The position numbers and the translations under genes are program-made. From Bacillus sp. RO1 (lineage in GTDB: Bacteria; Bacillota; Bacilli; Bacillales; Bacillaceae_I): DNA of 45,409 nucleotides. Below the pieces are notes generated by a model. That model had not been told where the DNA came from, ran no database searches, and saw only the letters and a program-made list of their open reading frames with translations. The stretch spans positions 1 through 45,409 of the forward strand of contig NZ_JAAZWB010000045.1 in NCBI RefSeq assembly GCF_012524115.1, written 5' to 3'. Positions 33,368 through 41,580 of the stretch are shown piece by piece. Each line of letters starts with the position of its first letter. Position 1 is the first letter of the stretch.

Positions 33368-34501
33368 TTAAAGAATCAGCACAAGTAGACCTTGTAGTAG
33401 TCCGATAAGGCCTCCCAATAGAGCTCCGAGGTAGGTGATTAGTTTTAATTCTCGTCGGGATACGGAGAGAACCATTTCTTCTACTTCTTGAAGGGAGAAG
33501 GATTCGACTTGATCTCGTACGACTTCCTCGAGTTTCAATCTTATAAGCAGTTCTTCTAATTTCTCCAGTAAAAGTTCGCTGCCTGTAGAGAAAGCGGAAG
33601 GTATTAATTTATCCATCATCCATGGATAAATAGGTTCTATCGCTTCCTTCACTGTTTTGTTCATCCATTTTGGGACGTTCACTGTGCGTTCTACTACTGT
33701 ATGAAGAGAGGAAAGAATTGCTTCTCTGGAAATTTTATTTTCCAAATCCTGCACTTCCATCTCCTTGAGTTTATTCCATTCACGGTACAAGACATTTATG
33801 AGTACATCTTTCGTACCGTCATGTTTGAGGAATTTAATGATTTCCGGTTGCACTTTATCTACCAAAGGATAATTGCCCATAAACATTTGCACGACACTTC
33901 CCAATTTTCCTCTTGTTGCGATAAAGTCGTTGATCATTTTCGACAACTGCCTTTTCCCTTCTACACTTTCAAAATGGTAGATTGCTTTGTTCAAGATGAA
34001 TTCTGAAACTGCGGGGATATTACTCTCAACAGAGTGCAACAAGTTTACAGGCAACACCTGTTGAATAGGTTTTGAACGCAATGGGGTCATTACTTCTTCA
34101 TATTTACTTTCCACTATTTGTTGTAAATTTTCTTGAAAAAGGGTTTCTGCGTCCTCTATCCCAAACTTCCTTAATACTTCTTGGACGCTTACCCCTTTAT
34201 CGAGGTATCGGTCCAATTCTTCTTTTATCCATTGCTCAGATTTTTCCTGGAAAGAACTGTTCATTAATCTTCTCTTCATGCTTTCTGCAGTCAAAAGATG
34301 TTCCATTACCAATTTTCCTAGTTGGTCTGCAAGCTCTGATCTTCTTTTGGGTATCAATCCAGGTGTAAATGGGACCCGTTTTTTAAATATATAGATTGGG
34401 TTATAGGGTCTGAACAGCATTCGAATCGCAAGGGAATTGGTAACCCCTCCTATCAAGGCCCCAATCACCATCATCATTACAATAACAAACAAGATATCCA
34501 T
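33368..34501 (-). CDS. yheB: YheB, DUF445 family membrane protein
   Basis: This 377-aa protein has membrane helices at both ends ([22 protein letters not shown] and [23 protein letters not shown]) and a long helical cytoplasmic or intermembrane region between. This is the DUF445 pattern. Conserved family pieces: [35 protein letters not shown], and the closing [11 protein letters not shown]. The function is unknown in the family. It diverges from the YheC/D genes with a 118-bp gap. In B. subtilis yheB also adjoins yheC. Confidence 0.88.
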   Translation of the reverse strand: MDILFVIVMMMVIGALIGGVTNSLAIRMLFRPYNPIYIFKKRVPFTPGLIPKRRSELADQLGKLVMEHLLTAESMKRRLMNSSFQEKSEQWIKEELDRYLDKGVSVQEVLRKFGIEDAETLFQENLQQIVESKYEEVMTPLRSKPIQQVLPVNLLHSVESNIPAVSEFILNKAIYHFESVEGKRQLSKMINDFIATRGKLGSVVQMFMGNYPLVDKVQPEIIKFLKHDGTKDVLINVLYREWNKLKEMEVQDLENKISREAILSSLHTVVERTVNVPKWMNKTVKEAIEPIYPWMMDKLIPSAFSTGSELLLEKLEELLIRLKLEEVVRDQVESFSLQEVEEMVLSVSRRELKLITYLGALLGGLIGLLQGLLVLIL

Positions 34502-34619
34502 CTATCGTCAACCTCTTTCTAATCACCGATTTATCTACGTTTCAATATTATAGATTGTGGGGCAAATACCCCTGTTTCTCCTAAACAGCCTAACCTTAGA
34601 CAAAAAATGAGGGAAAAAC

Positions 34620-35996
34620 ATGAATTTTTTAGCAGCAAGGGTAATACCTATTGAAAATAATGCACCTGTACCAATTATACAAGTAAGTGAAGCTTTAGCA
34701 AAAAAATTAAAGCTTCCTGAACATATATCTTTATGTACGGTTCAATGTAGCCGGAATACAACTACATGTAATATCGTAACTATCAATATAGAAGAAAACG
34801 TGTTGAGAATGGACCGAAGCATTCAGAAATCTTTGTTACTTTTTGATGATGAACGCTCTTACCTCATCACATATAACATTGAATCGAACACACTTCATAT
34901 CGGCCCTGTTATCGCTCTCCTCACTGAAATCGGAATGAAGGACGAAGAATGTATCGACCTTAAGTCTATTGAAGAGTATTGCATGGAGCTTGCCAACTAT
35001 TCGGAGGATATCGGTGTTATCTTCTATGTATTCACGCTTCACAATCAATACAAAGAAAGACATATCGAAGGATACTACTTGGAAAACAACAGCTGGAACA
35101 AAGCTCTGCTTCCATATCCTCAAGTCGTGCACAACCGTCTCCATAAACGTACGAACGAGAAGAGTGAAATGTTTCGTGAATTTACTAATCAATTGCAAGA
35201 ATGGGAGATACCTTACTTTAATGATCACTTCCTAAATAAGTGGACAGTACATGAACAGCTTGTCCATGCAGACCATTTGACTCCTTATTTGCCAGAGACA
35301 GCACTATTTTCTGCCAAACGACTGGAGTCTTGGTTAGACATTCATTCTACACTTTTTTTGAAACCAATCAATGGCAGTCAAGGAAAACAGATATTTAAAG
35401 TGTGCAAAACTCAAGATGGGTACACACTGGATTACTCTTCCCTTCAACAACAAGTATCCCAAAATTATGGCAGTATAACTGATTTGTACAAGCGACTTTC
35501 TCCTGAGATCAAGAAAAGACAATACATCCTTCAGCAAGGGGTAGACCTTCTTCATTTAGATGGGAGGCCCGTTGATTTCCGCTATCTGTGCCATCGTAGT
35601 GGGGAGAACCGCTGGCAAGTAACCTCATCCACTGCAAGAGCTTCAAAGAGCGGCTCTTTTGTTTCGAATCTTGCCCAGGGAGGAGAAATGCTTTCTGTTC
35701 AACATGTACTTCGAACGAAATTTGACACGAAAGAACTTCCGCAAATTCGAAAACTCCTAAAGGAATTGGCACTTGAAGTGGCAAACGAAATTGGAGCTGG
35801 CTCAGATGGAATTTTTGGAGAATTGGGTATTGACCTTGCTATTGATACTTCTGGGCACCCTTGGATCATTGAAGTAAATACAAAACCATCTAAGAATTTA
35901 GATCAACCTGTTAACCCAAGGAGCATCCGCCCTTCTGCTAAAGCTGCTATTATCTACTGTTTATATCTTATACACGAACACTTAAAGGAGAGATAA
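34620..35996 (+). CDS. YheC/YheD-family ATP-grasp protein 1
   Basis: This is a 458-aa spore-coat-associated YheC/YheD-family protein. Residues 1-105 form the N-terminal domain ending in LHIGPVIALLTEIG. Residues 150-455 are an ATP-grasp module: PHVVxxR-like PQVVHNRLHKR, nucleotide loop LKPINGSQGKQIFKV (about 246-260), YILQQGVDLLHLDGRPVDFRYL and the metal-binding IIEVNTKPSKN. All key residues (K, GSQGK, E-x-N) are present, so it should bind ATP. The product and substrate are unknown. It is first of four tandem family members; the ATG follows GAGGG. Confidence 0.85.
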   Translation: MNFLAARVIPIENNAPVPIIQVSEALAKKLKLPEHISLCTVQCSRNTTTCNIVTINIEENVLRMDRSIQKSLLLFDDERSYLITYNIESNTLHIGPVIALLTEIGMKDEECIDLKSIEEYCMELANYSEDIGVIFYVFTLHNQYKERHIEGYYLENNSWNKALLPYPQVVHNRLHKRTNEKSEMFREFTNQLQEWEIPYFNDHFLNKWTVHEQLVHADHLTPYLPETALFSAKRLESWLDIHSTLFLKPINGSQGKQIFKVCKTQDGYTLDYSSLQQQVSQNYGSITDLYKRLSPEIKKRQYILQQGVDLLHLDGRPVDFRYLCHRSGENRWQVTSSTARASKSGSFVSNLAQGGEMLSVQHVLRTKFDTKELPQIRKLLKELALEVANEIGAGSDGIFGELGIDLAIDTSGHPWIIEVNTKPSKNLDQPVNPRSIRPSAKAAIIYCLYLIHEHLKER

Positions 35997-35997
35997 C

Positions 35998-37056
35998 ATG
36001 ATTACTCTAGGTGTCCTCTCATTTTCACAACCGACTTTTTACCTTACAAAAATAGCAGAACATGCTGCGAAAAATGGTGTCAAGATATGCATCATTTCAC
36101 CAACTCAATTAACAGAAAGCACCTCTCACGTATCAGGCCTTATATACACTTCAAACACGAAGGAATGGAAGGACTCCACAATTCCCATTCCTTCCTTTAT
36201 TTATGACCGCTGTTATTACGGAACCAAGAAAGCGCAACTCTTTAAGCCAGGAACAGACTCATTGAAGATGCAGGATAATGTACATTTCTTAGGATACGGA
36301 CTCCCCAATAAATGGGAAGTCTATAACAAGTTATCAACCATAAAGGAAATTCAAGCCTTCTTTCCTCTAACAAAGAAACTCACAAGCGTCACATTTTTCT
36401 TATCTCATTTTCGCAAAAATAGCAATTGGTTGATTAAACCCATCAACGGTTCCCAAGGAAGAGGATTAATTAAGGTGGAACAAATAGAAGGTCATTATTT
36501 TGTAAAAGAAGTGGTTCAGCCAGGAGAATCACTCTATATATTTAGGACTGATCATCATCTAAAAAAGTGGCTGCATAGTCGCATGAAGGATACAGAGTAT
36601 ATCTTTCAACCATTTCTACCTTTGCAAAATAAAAAGGATGTTCCATTTGATTTAAGGATATTTCTACAAAAAAATGAAGAAGGTAACTGGACGGAAAGAG
36701 TGCGTTGTATCCGGACAGGCCCAAAGAATCATATTACATCCAATCTTGCTGGTGGCGGGGAAATGCTTCCATTCACTGTCATTACTCAGGGCTTGCGACG
36801 TTCGATAAGAGAAGAATTAGAAAAGAAGCTACAGGTCATTGTAGAACATCTTCCTTTTGCGATTGACCAGATAATCTCCCCACTTTTCGAATTGGGGATA
36901 GACATTGGGATCGATCCTGACTATAATTTATGGATTTTAGATATTAATTCGAAGCCCGGTCATAAGATAGTAACAATGGCTTCTCCTTCTGTACAGACAG
37001 AAATCTATGAAGCCCCGAGCAAGTACTGTTTGTACTTATCGTCTATTAAAAGGTGA
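35998..37056 (+). CDS. YheC/YheD-family ATP-grasp protein 2 (short form)
   Basis: This 352-aa member lacks the extra N-terminal domain and begins with LGVLSFSQPTFYLTKIAEHA. The ATP-grasp module carries IKPINGSQGRGLIKVE (about 145-160), YIFQPFLPLQNKKDVPFDLRIFLQ and ILDINSKPGHKI. The last has Asp in place of the usual Glu before Ile-Asn, a conservative change. A single base separates it from gene 1, and AAAGGAGAG precedes the ATG, so translation is probably coupled. It is a candidate YheC equivalent by length (B. subtilis YheC is about 360 aa), but the paralogy makes naming unsafe. Confidence 0.82.
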   Translation: MITLGVLSFSQPTFYLTKIAEHAAKNGVKICIISPTQLTESTSHVSGLIYTSNTKEWKDSTIPIPSFIYDRCYYGTKKAQLFKPGTDSLKMQDNVHFLGYGLPNKWEVYNKLSTIKEIQAFFPLTKKLTSVTFFLSHFRKNSNWLIKPINGSQGRGLIKVEQIEGHYFVKEVVQPGESLYIFRTDHHLKKWLHSRMKDTEYIFQPFLPLQNKKDVPFDLRIFLQKNEEGNWTERVRCIRTGPKNHITSNLAGGGEMLPFTVITQGLRRSIREELEKKLQVIVEHLPFAIDQIISPLFELGIDIGIDPDYNLWILDINSKPGHKIVTMASPSVQTEIYEAPSKYCLYLSSIKR

Positions 37057-37076
37057 GCATACGGGAGTTGATGATG

Positions 37077-38435
37077 ATGAAAGCACTCATACCTGTTAAA
37101 TGCAGAGTCGACTTAAAAGAACACCAAATTCTTGTTCCGGAAGAGATAAGCAATGTCCAAGTAGAATCCATCGCTTTTGGCACACATCAGTATGCCTGTG
37201 ATGCGAGTTCACATGGCGGGCATTCTCTCTATCTTTCTGAAGCAATGTTTAAAAAGTTGCTTGTCCCTTATGAAGGGAACATCCATGTATTTGTTCATGA
37301 AGGCACCCTGCATCTTGGCCCTCTAATTGGAATTTTCACAGCAGGGTTTACTAGCTCCATGATTAGGCCAATAGGTGAACGGTCATTATTTTTCTCCAAA
37401 CTGCTGTCAACGGAGAGAAAAGTTGGTGCTTATATGTTTCTATTCGGTGCTAATCATATTGATTGGGAAGAAGGTACCATGGAAGGCTTTATGTTTACAG
37501 AGCAGGGTTGGAGAAAAAGGACACTCCCTTTTCCTCACGTAGTTTACGATCGTCTTCCTAACAGGCGGACAGAGAAACATAGGCTTCTTGCACATACAAG
37601 AGAAAAGATGCAAAGGGATTATGCAATTCCATGGTTTAACCCCGGTTTTTTCAACAAATGGGATATTCATCAAAAGCTTATGATTGAAGAAAATATTGTT
37701 CCTTATCTACCAGAAACACATAATAACGTGTCCATTGCGAAAATGGAAAAATTACTATCTAAATATCCTTTCATTTATCTGAAACCCACAAATGGCAGTC
37801 TTGGCCTTGGCGTTTACAAAATTATTTATAACCGTGAAGAAGAAACCTATTATGCTCGCTATAAAAATGAGGATTTTGTTAATAAGCTGCAGCGTTCCTC
37901 TTCCCTTGAAGCCTTATTGGCCCATTGCTTAAAAAACAAGGACTTGTCCTGTTATCTCATTCAACAAGGCATACCACTATTAAAAGTGGAAGATTCCTTC
38001 GTTGATTTTCGTGTTCATACCAATAAGGATGAGCAGGGAAATTGGGTTGTAAGTGCCATGGCTGCCAAGCTAAGCGGCAAAGGGAGCATTACCACCCACG
38101 CCAACAGCGGCGGAGTGATTAAAACGTTATCTGAAATATTCACAGATAAAGATGAACAAGCAACAGTAATCGATAAATTGTCTCAAGCCTCCCTTTTAAT
38201 AAGCAATGCTATTGATACACATATGCCTGGATTTATCGGGGAAATTGGTTTTGATTTCGGTCTTGATAAAGATCACAAGCTTTGGATGTTTGAGGCAAAC
38301 TCTAAACCCGGTCGTTCCATTTTCTATCATCCAAAGATGAGAAACGAAGATATTTTAACTCGCAAGCTGTCCATTGAATATGCGGTGTATTTGACTGAAC
38401 ATACAATAAAAAATCCGGAAGGTGTTTTTTCATGA
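37077..38435 (+). CDS. YheC/YheD-family ATP-grasp protein 3 (long form)
   Basis: This long member has an N-terminal domain ending LHLGPLIGIFTAGF (about 80-93) and an ATP-grasp module: PHVVYDRLPNRR, LKPTNGSLGLGVYKI (about 233-247), YLIQQGIPLLKVEDSFVDFRVH and MFEANSKPGRS. It overlaps the previous gene in the same direction. Several in-frame starts exist (GTG 37053, ATG 37071, 37074, 37077); GGGAG at 37063-37067 favours 37074 or 37077, and 37077 gives MKALIPVKC. It is similar in layout to gene 1, so the four genes read as two long-short pairs. Confidence 0.85.
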   Translation: MKALIPVKCRVDLKEHQILVPEEISNVQVESIAFGTHQYACDASSHGGHSLYLSEAMFKKLLVPYEGNIHVFVHEGTLHLGPLIGIFTAGFTSSMIRPIGERSLFFSKLLSTERKVGAYMFLFGANHIDWEEGTMEGFMFTEQGWRKRTLPFPHVVYDRLPNRRTEKHRLLAHTREKMQRDYAIPWFNPGFFNKWDIHQKLMIEENIVPYLPETHNNVSIAKMEKLLSKYPFIYLKPTNGSLGLGVYKIIYNREEETYYARYKNEDFVNKLQRSSSLEALLAHCLKNKDLSCYLIQQGIPLLKVEDSFVDFRVHTNKDEQGNWVVSAMAAKLSGKGSITTHANSGGVIKTLSEIFTDKDEQATVIDKLSQASLLISNAIDTHMPGFIGEIGFDFGLDKDHKLWMFEANSKPGRSIFYHPKMRNEDILTRKLSIEYAVYLTEHTIKNPEGVFS

Positions 38436-39625
38436 TTGAATTATTTTATGAGATTACCTCCCAGACTTGGTACCAGCGCTTTGACGCAAAGAATAAAGTG
38501 ACAATGGGAAAGTACTTTTCAATCCCTTATAAAATGGATCATACCTCCAAGTATATTAGCTTCCCATTCCTCCTGAAGGACATGAAAGCCGGTCCGCTTA
38601 TCGGTATTTTGGCAAGTCCAAAACAGGACGGTTTTATAGGGAATATCGGTCTTTTCAAAAGAATACAACGAACCCTTCAACAATCCGGTGGATTATCTGT
38701 AGTCGTTACCCCACAACAACTTACAGAAGATGGAATTGATGGTTTTTGTTATCTGCCAACTCAGGACCAATGGGTAAAAATCCAAACTCCACTTCCTGAT
38801 CTTTTGTATAATCGCTTGTCACGATATGAGGACGAAAAACTTTTCTTAGAGCAAACAGAGAAGCTTACCTCTCTTTATCATATTCCCGTTTTCAATCCTC
38901 AGTTTTTTGATAAATGGGAGTTATATTTACAGTTGAGAGATAACGAAATGTTGACACATCACTTACCCAAAACGGACCTCCTATCTGAAGAAACATTAAC
39001 AGAGTATCTCTCGACCTACCCAGAGGTATATATAAAAAAAAGAAAAAGCAAGAGAGGAAAAGGAGTTTTTCTTATAAGCAGAAATGGAAACACATACTTG
39101 ATGAAGTCAACATCCACCACTACCGTCCTTTTTCCATCTATAAATAAACTTGCTCGTTATTTTGAAAAAGAAGAACCTTTAAATTCTTACATTATTCAGG
39201 AAGCAATCACTACTTTGCCGATGAAAGGCAAGAAATTCGATTACCGCGTATTGGCCCACTCAAGTGGCAACCGTTTTGCAATTACTGGGGTAGGAGTTCG
39301 AATGGCGAAAAAACAGCAGGTAACCACCCACGTCCCTTCAGGTGGAGTAATTGTGGCAACGGAAGAGCTACCAATTAAAACAGACCATGAAACAATCGAA
39401 CAACTTATTTATCAATGTGGAAAACAGCTCTCTTCTTTTTATGACGATATTGGGGAATTCTCGGCAGACATTGGAATTACACCTGAAGGAGATCATTTCA
39501 TCTTTGAATTGAATGCCAAGCCGATGGATTTTGATGAGCCTCCGATAAAACAACGGGCCACAGAAAATATTACCAAGGTATTCTATGACCGATCTGGCTT
39601 TTCCATGCAGGAATCCTTCACATAA
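38432..39625 (+). CDS. YheC/YheD-family ATP-grasp protein 4, altered nucleotide loop
   Basis: This 397-aa protein overlaps the previous gene by ATGA. It has a partial N-terminal domain (PFLLKDMKAGPLIGILASPK) and the usual PDLLYNRLSRY. The nucleotide loop reads YIKKRKSKRGKGVFLIS (about 197-213) where the other copies have LKP-x-NGS-x-G, so Pro, Asn and Ser are lost and the loop is very basic. Later motifs are kept: YIIQEAITTLPMKGKKFDYRVL and IFELNAKPMDF. It may have weaker ATP use, or another ligand. Function inferred only from family. Confidence 0.8.
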   Translation: MIELFYEITSQTWYQRFDAKNKVTMGKYFSIPYKMDHTSKYISFPFLLKDMKAGPLIGILASPKQDGFIGNIGLFKRIQRTLQQSGGLSVVVTPQQLTEDGIDGFCYLPTQDQWVKIQTPLPDLLYNRLSRYEDEKLFLEQTEKLTSLYHIPVFNPQFFDKWELYLQLRDNEMLTHHLPKTDLLSEETLTEYLSTYPEVYIKKRKSKRGKGVFLISRNGNTYLMKSTSTTTVLFPSINKLARYFEKEEPLNSYIIQEAITTLPMKGKKFDYRVLAHSSGNRFAITGVGVRMAKKQQVTTHVPSGGVIVATEELPIKTDHETIEQLIYQCGKQLSSFYDDIGEFSADIGITPEGDHFIFELNAKPMDFDEPPIKQRATENITKVFYDRSGFSMQESFT

Positions 39626-39673
39626 TGTCGAATAGTGTTACAAGTCGCCATTACACCATGAGGAGGAAAAGGC

Positions 39674-39886
39674 ATGATTTCACACTTTCAGTTAAAACCT
39701 TTCTATCAAAACAATCAACTACCAGGCTGGCATCTTTCCTTTTTTTATAAAGGTCACTCCGTAAAAGCCGTCTATCACAAAAACGGTTCCATAGAATGGC
39801 CAGAATCACAAACCTTTTCCGAAGAAGAAAAACAAGCCGTGGAAGCTCAGATTCATGAACTGATGCTATTTCACGTTTATGATTGA
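39674..39886 (+). CDS. yheE: YheE family small protein (DUF5342)
   Basis: This is a 70-aa soluble protein matching the YheE family (MISHFQLKPFYQNNQLPGWH ... ALMLF-like end ELMLFHVYD). The pattern is beta-rich at the start with a C-terminal helix FSEEEKQAVEAQIHELM. GAGGAGG precedes the ATG. It follows the ATP-grasp genes after 48 bp and is probably in the same operon, as yheE is close to yheD in B. subtilis. The biochemical role is unknown. Confidence 0.82.
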   Translation: MISHFQLKPFYQNNQLPGWHLSFFYKGHSVKAVYHKNGSIEWPESQTFSEEEKQAVEAQIHELMLFHVYD

Positions 39887-39896
39887 AGAATCATTT

Positions 39897-39937
39897 TCCC
39901 TCCTTTAGATAAACTAACTAAAAAGGAGGGATTTTTT
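39897..39937 (+). promoter_or_regulatory. Hairpin with T-run whose 3' arm is the ribosome binding site of the next gene
   Basis: TCCCTCCTTT (39897-39906) pairs perfectly with AAAGGAGGGA (39922-39931), followed by TTTTTT and then ATG at 39938. It is shaped like an intrinsic terminator of the yheE operon, but its right arm is also the Shine-Dalgarno sequence of the 59-aa gene. The fold would stop transcription or hide the binding site. Confidence 0.65.
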
Positions 39938-40117
39938 ATGACAGATAAGAAAAAGTCCGATAAAGGCCCACAATATGAAGGCAGAGATGAATATTTCATG
40001 GATATTGACAGGTATATCAATGAAGGGTTAGCTGGTGGAACTGTCTTTGAACGGGACCAATACACAAACATAGAAGAAGCACGTGAGCTAGAAAAAGAAG
40101 AACCACCTAAAGAATAA
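39938..40117 (+). CDS. Small hydrophilic protein of unknown family (59 aa)
   Basis: This 59-codon reading frame begins at ATG 39938 after the very strong site AAAAGGAGGG and ends at 40117. It is followed by a terminator. The product is very hydrophilic: MTDKKKSDKGPQYEGRDEYF at the start, MDIDRYINEGLAGGTVFERD in the middle, and an acidic end ELEKEEPPKE. It resembles small spore-associated proteins in composition, but I do not recognise the family. It has no membrane segment and no cysteine. Confidence 0.72.
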   Translation: MTDKKKSDKGPQYEGRDEYFMDIDRYINEGLAGGTVFERDQYTNIEEARELEKEEPPKE

Positions 40118-40121
40118 CGAC

Positions 40122-40151
40122 AAAACTCTTCCCTTTCCGGAGGAGTTTTTT
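40122..40151 (+). terminator. Terminator of the 59-aa gene
   Basis: AAAACTC-TCC and GGA-GAGTTTT form the stem, followed by TT. Confidence 0.75.
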
Positions 40152-40217
40152 ATCCTTTGTATACCGTGTTCTCTTCGATATAATAGAAGGAATAGCTTAG
40201 AAGGAAAGGGATTAAAT

Positions 40218-41123
40218 ATGTACAACCAATTAAAAAAAATATTTAAGGATGCTATTATCCAGACATCCTCTCCACACAGCTTTTCACATTATCTTTGGTT
40301 CACTTCGTCTGCAAATGATTATTACGGTATAGAAAAAGAAGCATTGACTACAAAAGATATTTTGTTGTTAGAAACATTTTTGCAAAAGGTAGAAGAACAT
40401 CAACTATCCATGAGTGAAAAGGAACAGTGGTGGCATGAATTATTATTTGGCCGTGCTCCCCAAAAGACACCATATACTTACCCTAGATCTTTCCGCTTCA
40501 TCCATTTTGAATTTTCCGAACCACTAGTGAACAAGGTAGAATGGAGAGAAGCTCTAGTTGCATTTTTTTATAGCGACATGGAGATTGTATGGAAGAACTT
40601 CACTTCCGGCGTGATTGTGGATTTTCTGCCTGAAGTAAAGGAAGAGGAAACCGTTCCTCTCCATGACATTATTGATATCACTGCTTCTGACTTCTATACA
40701 AATGTAAAGTTGTATATAGGTACATACACCGATTTAGAGGATAATTTGGCAGACTTATATCACTGGGAGCAAAACTGCTTTAAACGATCCGTAAAAGCAA
40801 GGAAGCAGGCAAACATACATACATTTCAACACTCCCTCCCTTTTATGCTGACAGAAAACATAGATGCCCAACAAATCTCTTATATTAAAAAGATGTTTGG
40901 CACGATGCTAGATGATGAAAAGGAACTTTTACAAAGCGTAAAAGTCTATATAGAAAATAATATGAATGTATCACTAACAGCCAAGAAACTGTTCATGCAC
41001 CGTAACAGCCTTCAATACCGAATCGATAAATTCATAGAACGGACTGGCATAGACATCAAAAACTTCCAGGGAGCCATGGCCGCCTACCTAGCAATCATAA
41101 TCATGGAAAGTAACGTGATGTGA
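40218..41123 (+). CDS. PucR/CdaR-type helix-turn-helix regulator
   Basis: This 301-aa putative transcription regulator has a C-terminal PucR-type HTH_30 domain (LLQSVKVYIENNMNVSLTAK, KLFMHRNSLQYRIDKFIERTGIDI, about 233-285). The central part (about 90-215) is a poorly conserved sensory region, with no recognised ligand domain. AGGAAAGGGAT precedes the ATG. It sits 0.46 kb upstream of msmX but is separated from it by a repeat and a terminator. Whether it controls msmX or the ATP-grasp operon is not indicated. Confidence 0.75.
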   Translation: MYNQLKKIFKDAIIQTSSPHSFSHYLWFTSSANDYYGIEKEALTTKDILLLETFLQKVEEHQLSMSEKEQWWHELLFGRAPQKTPYTYPRSFRFIHFEFSEPLVNKVEWREALVAFFYSDMEIVWKNFTSGVIVDFLPEVKEEETVPLHDIIDITASDFYTNVKLYIGTYTDLEDNLADLYHWEQNCFKRSVKARKQANIHTFQHSLPFMLTENIDAQQISYIKKMFGTMLDDEKELLQSVKVYIENNMNVSLTAKKLFMHRNSLQYRIDKFIERTGIDIKNFQGAMAAYLAIIIMESNVM

Positions 41124-41134
41124 TGAAAACCCTA

Positions 41135-41447
41135 GTTGATTGAAGTCGAAAGCGCGAAGACTCCTGCGGCCACTGAAAAACTGAAATATCAAGTAATTAG
41201 TGATTTCTAGCTGTGGATTGGAGCAAAAGGCGAAGACTCCTTAGGGAGATAGCGGTAGCTTGAGACCCCACAGGCGAAGCCGAGGAGGCTCAAGCACCGC
41301 CCCTAGGAAAGCGAAGCCATTTGCGGAAATCAACAGCGTTGTCTAAACAACACCATAAATCAGAGACTTTTTCAGTGGCTTCCTACTAAGTGAGGAAGCT
41401 CACGGACCACCTGCAGGCAAGCGAAGCGCCTGGAACGTAAATCAACC
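41135..41447 (+). repeat. Interspersed repeat upstream of msmX, interrupted by a TIR element
   Basis: The left 33 bp (GTTGATTGAAGTCGAAAGCG) and right 68 bp (GAGGAAGCTCACGGACCACC ... CGAAGCGCCTGGAACGTAAA) are the two parts of the repeat seen whole at 16000-16133. The insert at 41168-41379 splits them, as happens at 6034-6250. No gene is present between 41124 and 41580. Confidence 0.75.
41168..41379 (+). mobile_element. MITE-like element with GGCCACTGAAAAA terminal inverted repeats, second copy
   Basis: The left end GGCCACTGAAAAACT (41168-41182) and right end GACTTTTTCAGTGGC (41365-41379) are inverted repeats of each other. The interior contains the repeat core and aligns with 6034-6250 throughout, including GTCTAAACAACA near the right end. 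It is non-coding. Confidence 0.72.
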
Positions 41448-41464
41448 GTTTTTAGAAGACCTAA

Positions 41465-41495
41465 GTAACGTTGCACAAAGACGTTGCTTTTTTTT
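41465..41495 (+). terminator. Terminator upstream of msmX
   Basis: GTAACGT and ACGTTGC (one G-U pair) form the stem, followed by TTTTTTTT. It isolates msmX from upstream reading. Confidence 0.7.
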
Positions 41496-41550
41496 GTGCA
41501 CCTTGTACATTTACGAAATGTATGCGTTTTCGGTAAACTAATAACAGATT

Positions 41551-41565
41551 AAGAAAACGATTTCA
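41551..41565 (+). promoter_or_regulatory. cre-like site for CcpA upstream of msmX
   Basis: AAGAAAACGATTTCA differs from the consensus WTGNNARCGNWWWCA at one position. It lies 16 bp before the msmX start. A weaker match with two mismatches (ATGTATGCGTTTTCG) lies upstream at about 41518-41532. Carbon catabolite control is plausible for a sugar-transport ATPase. Confidence 0.45.
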
Positions 41566-41580
41566 TAGGAGGAAACAAAC

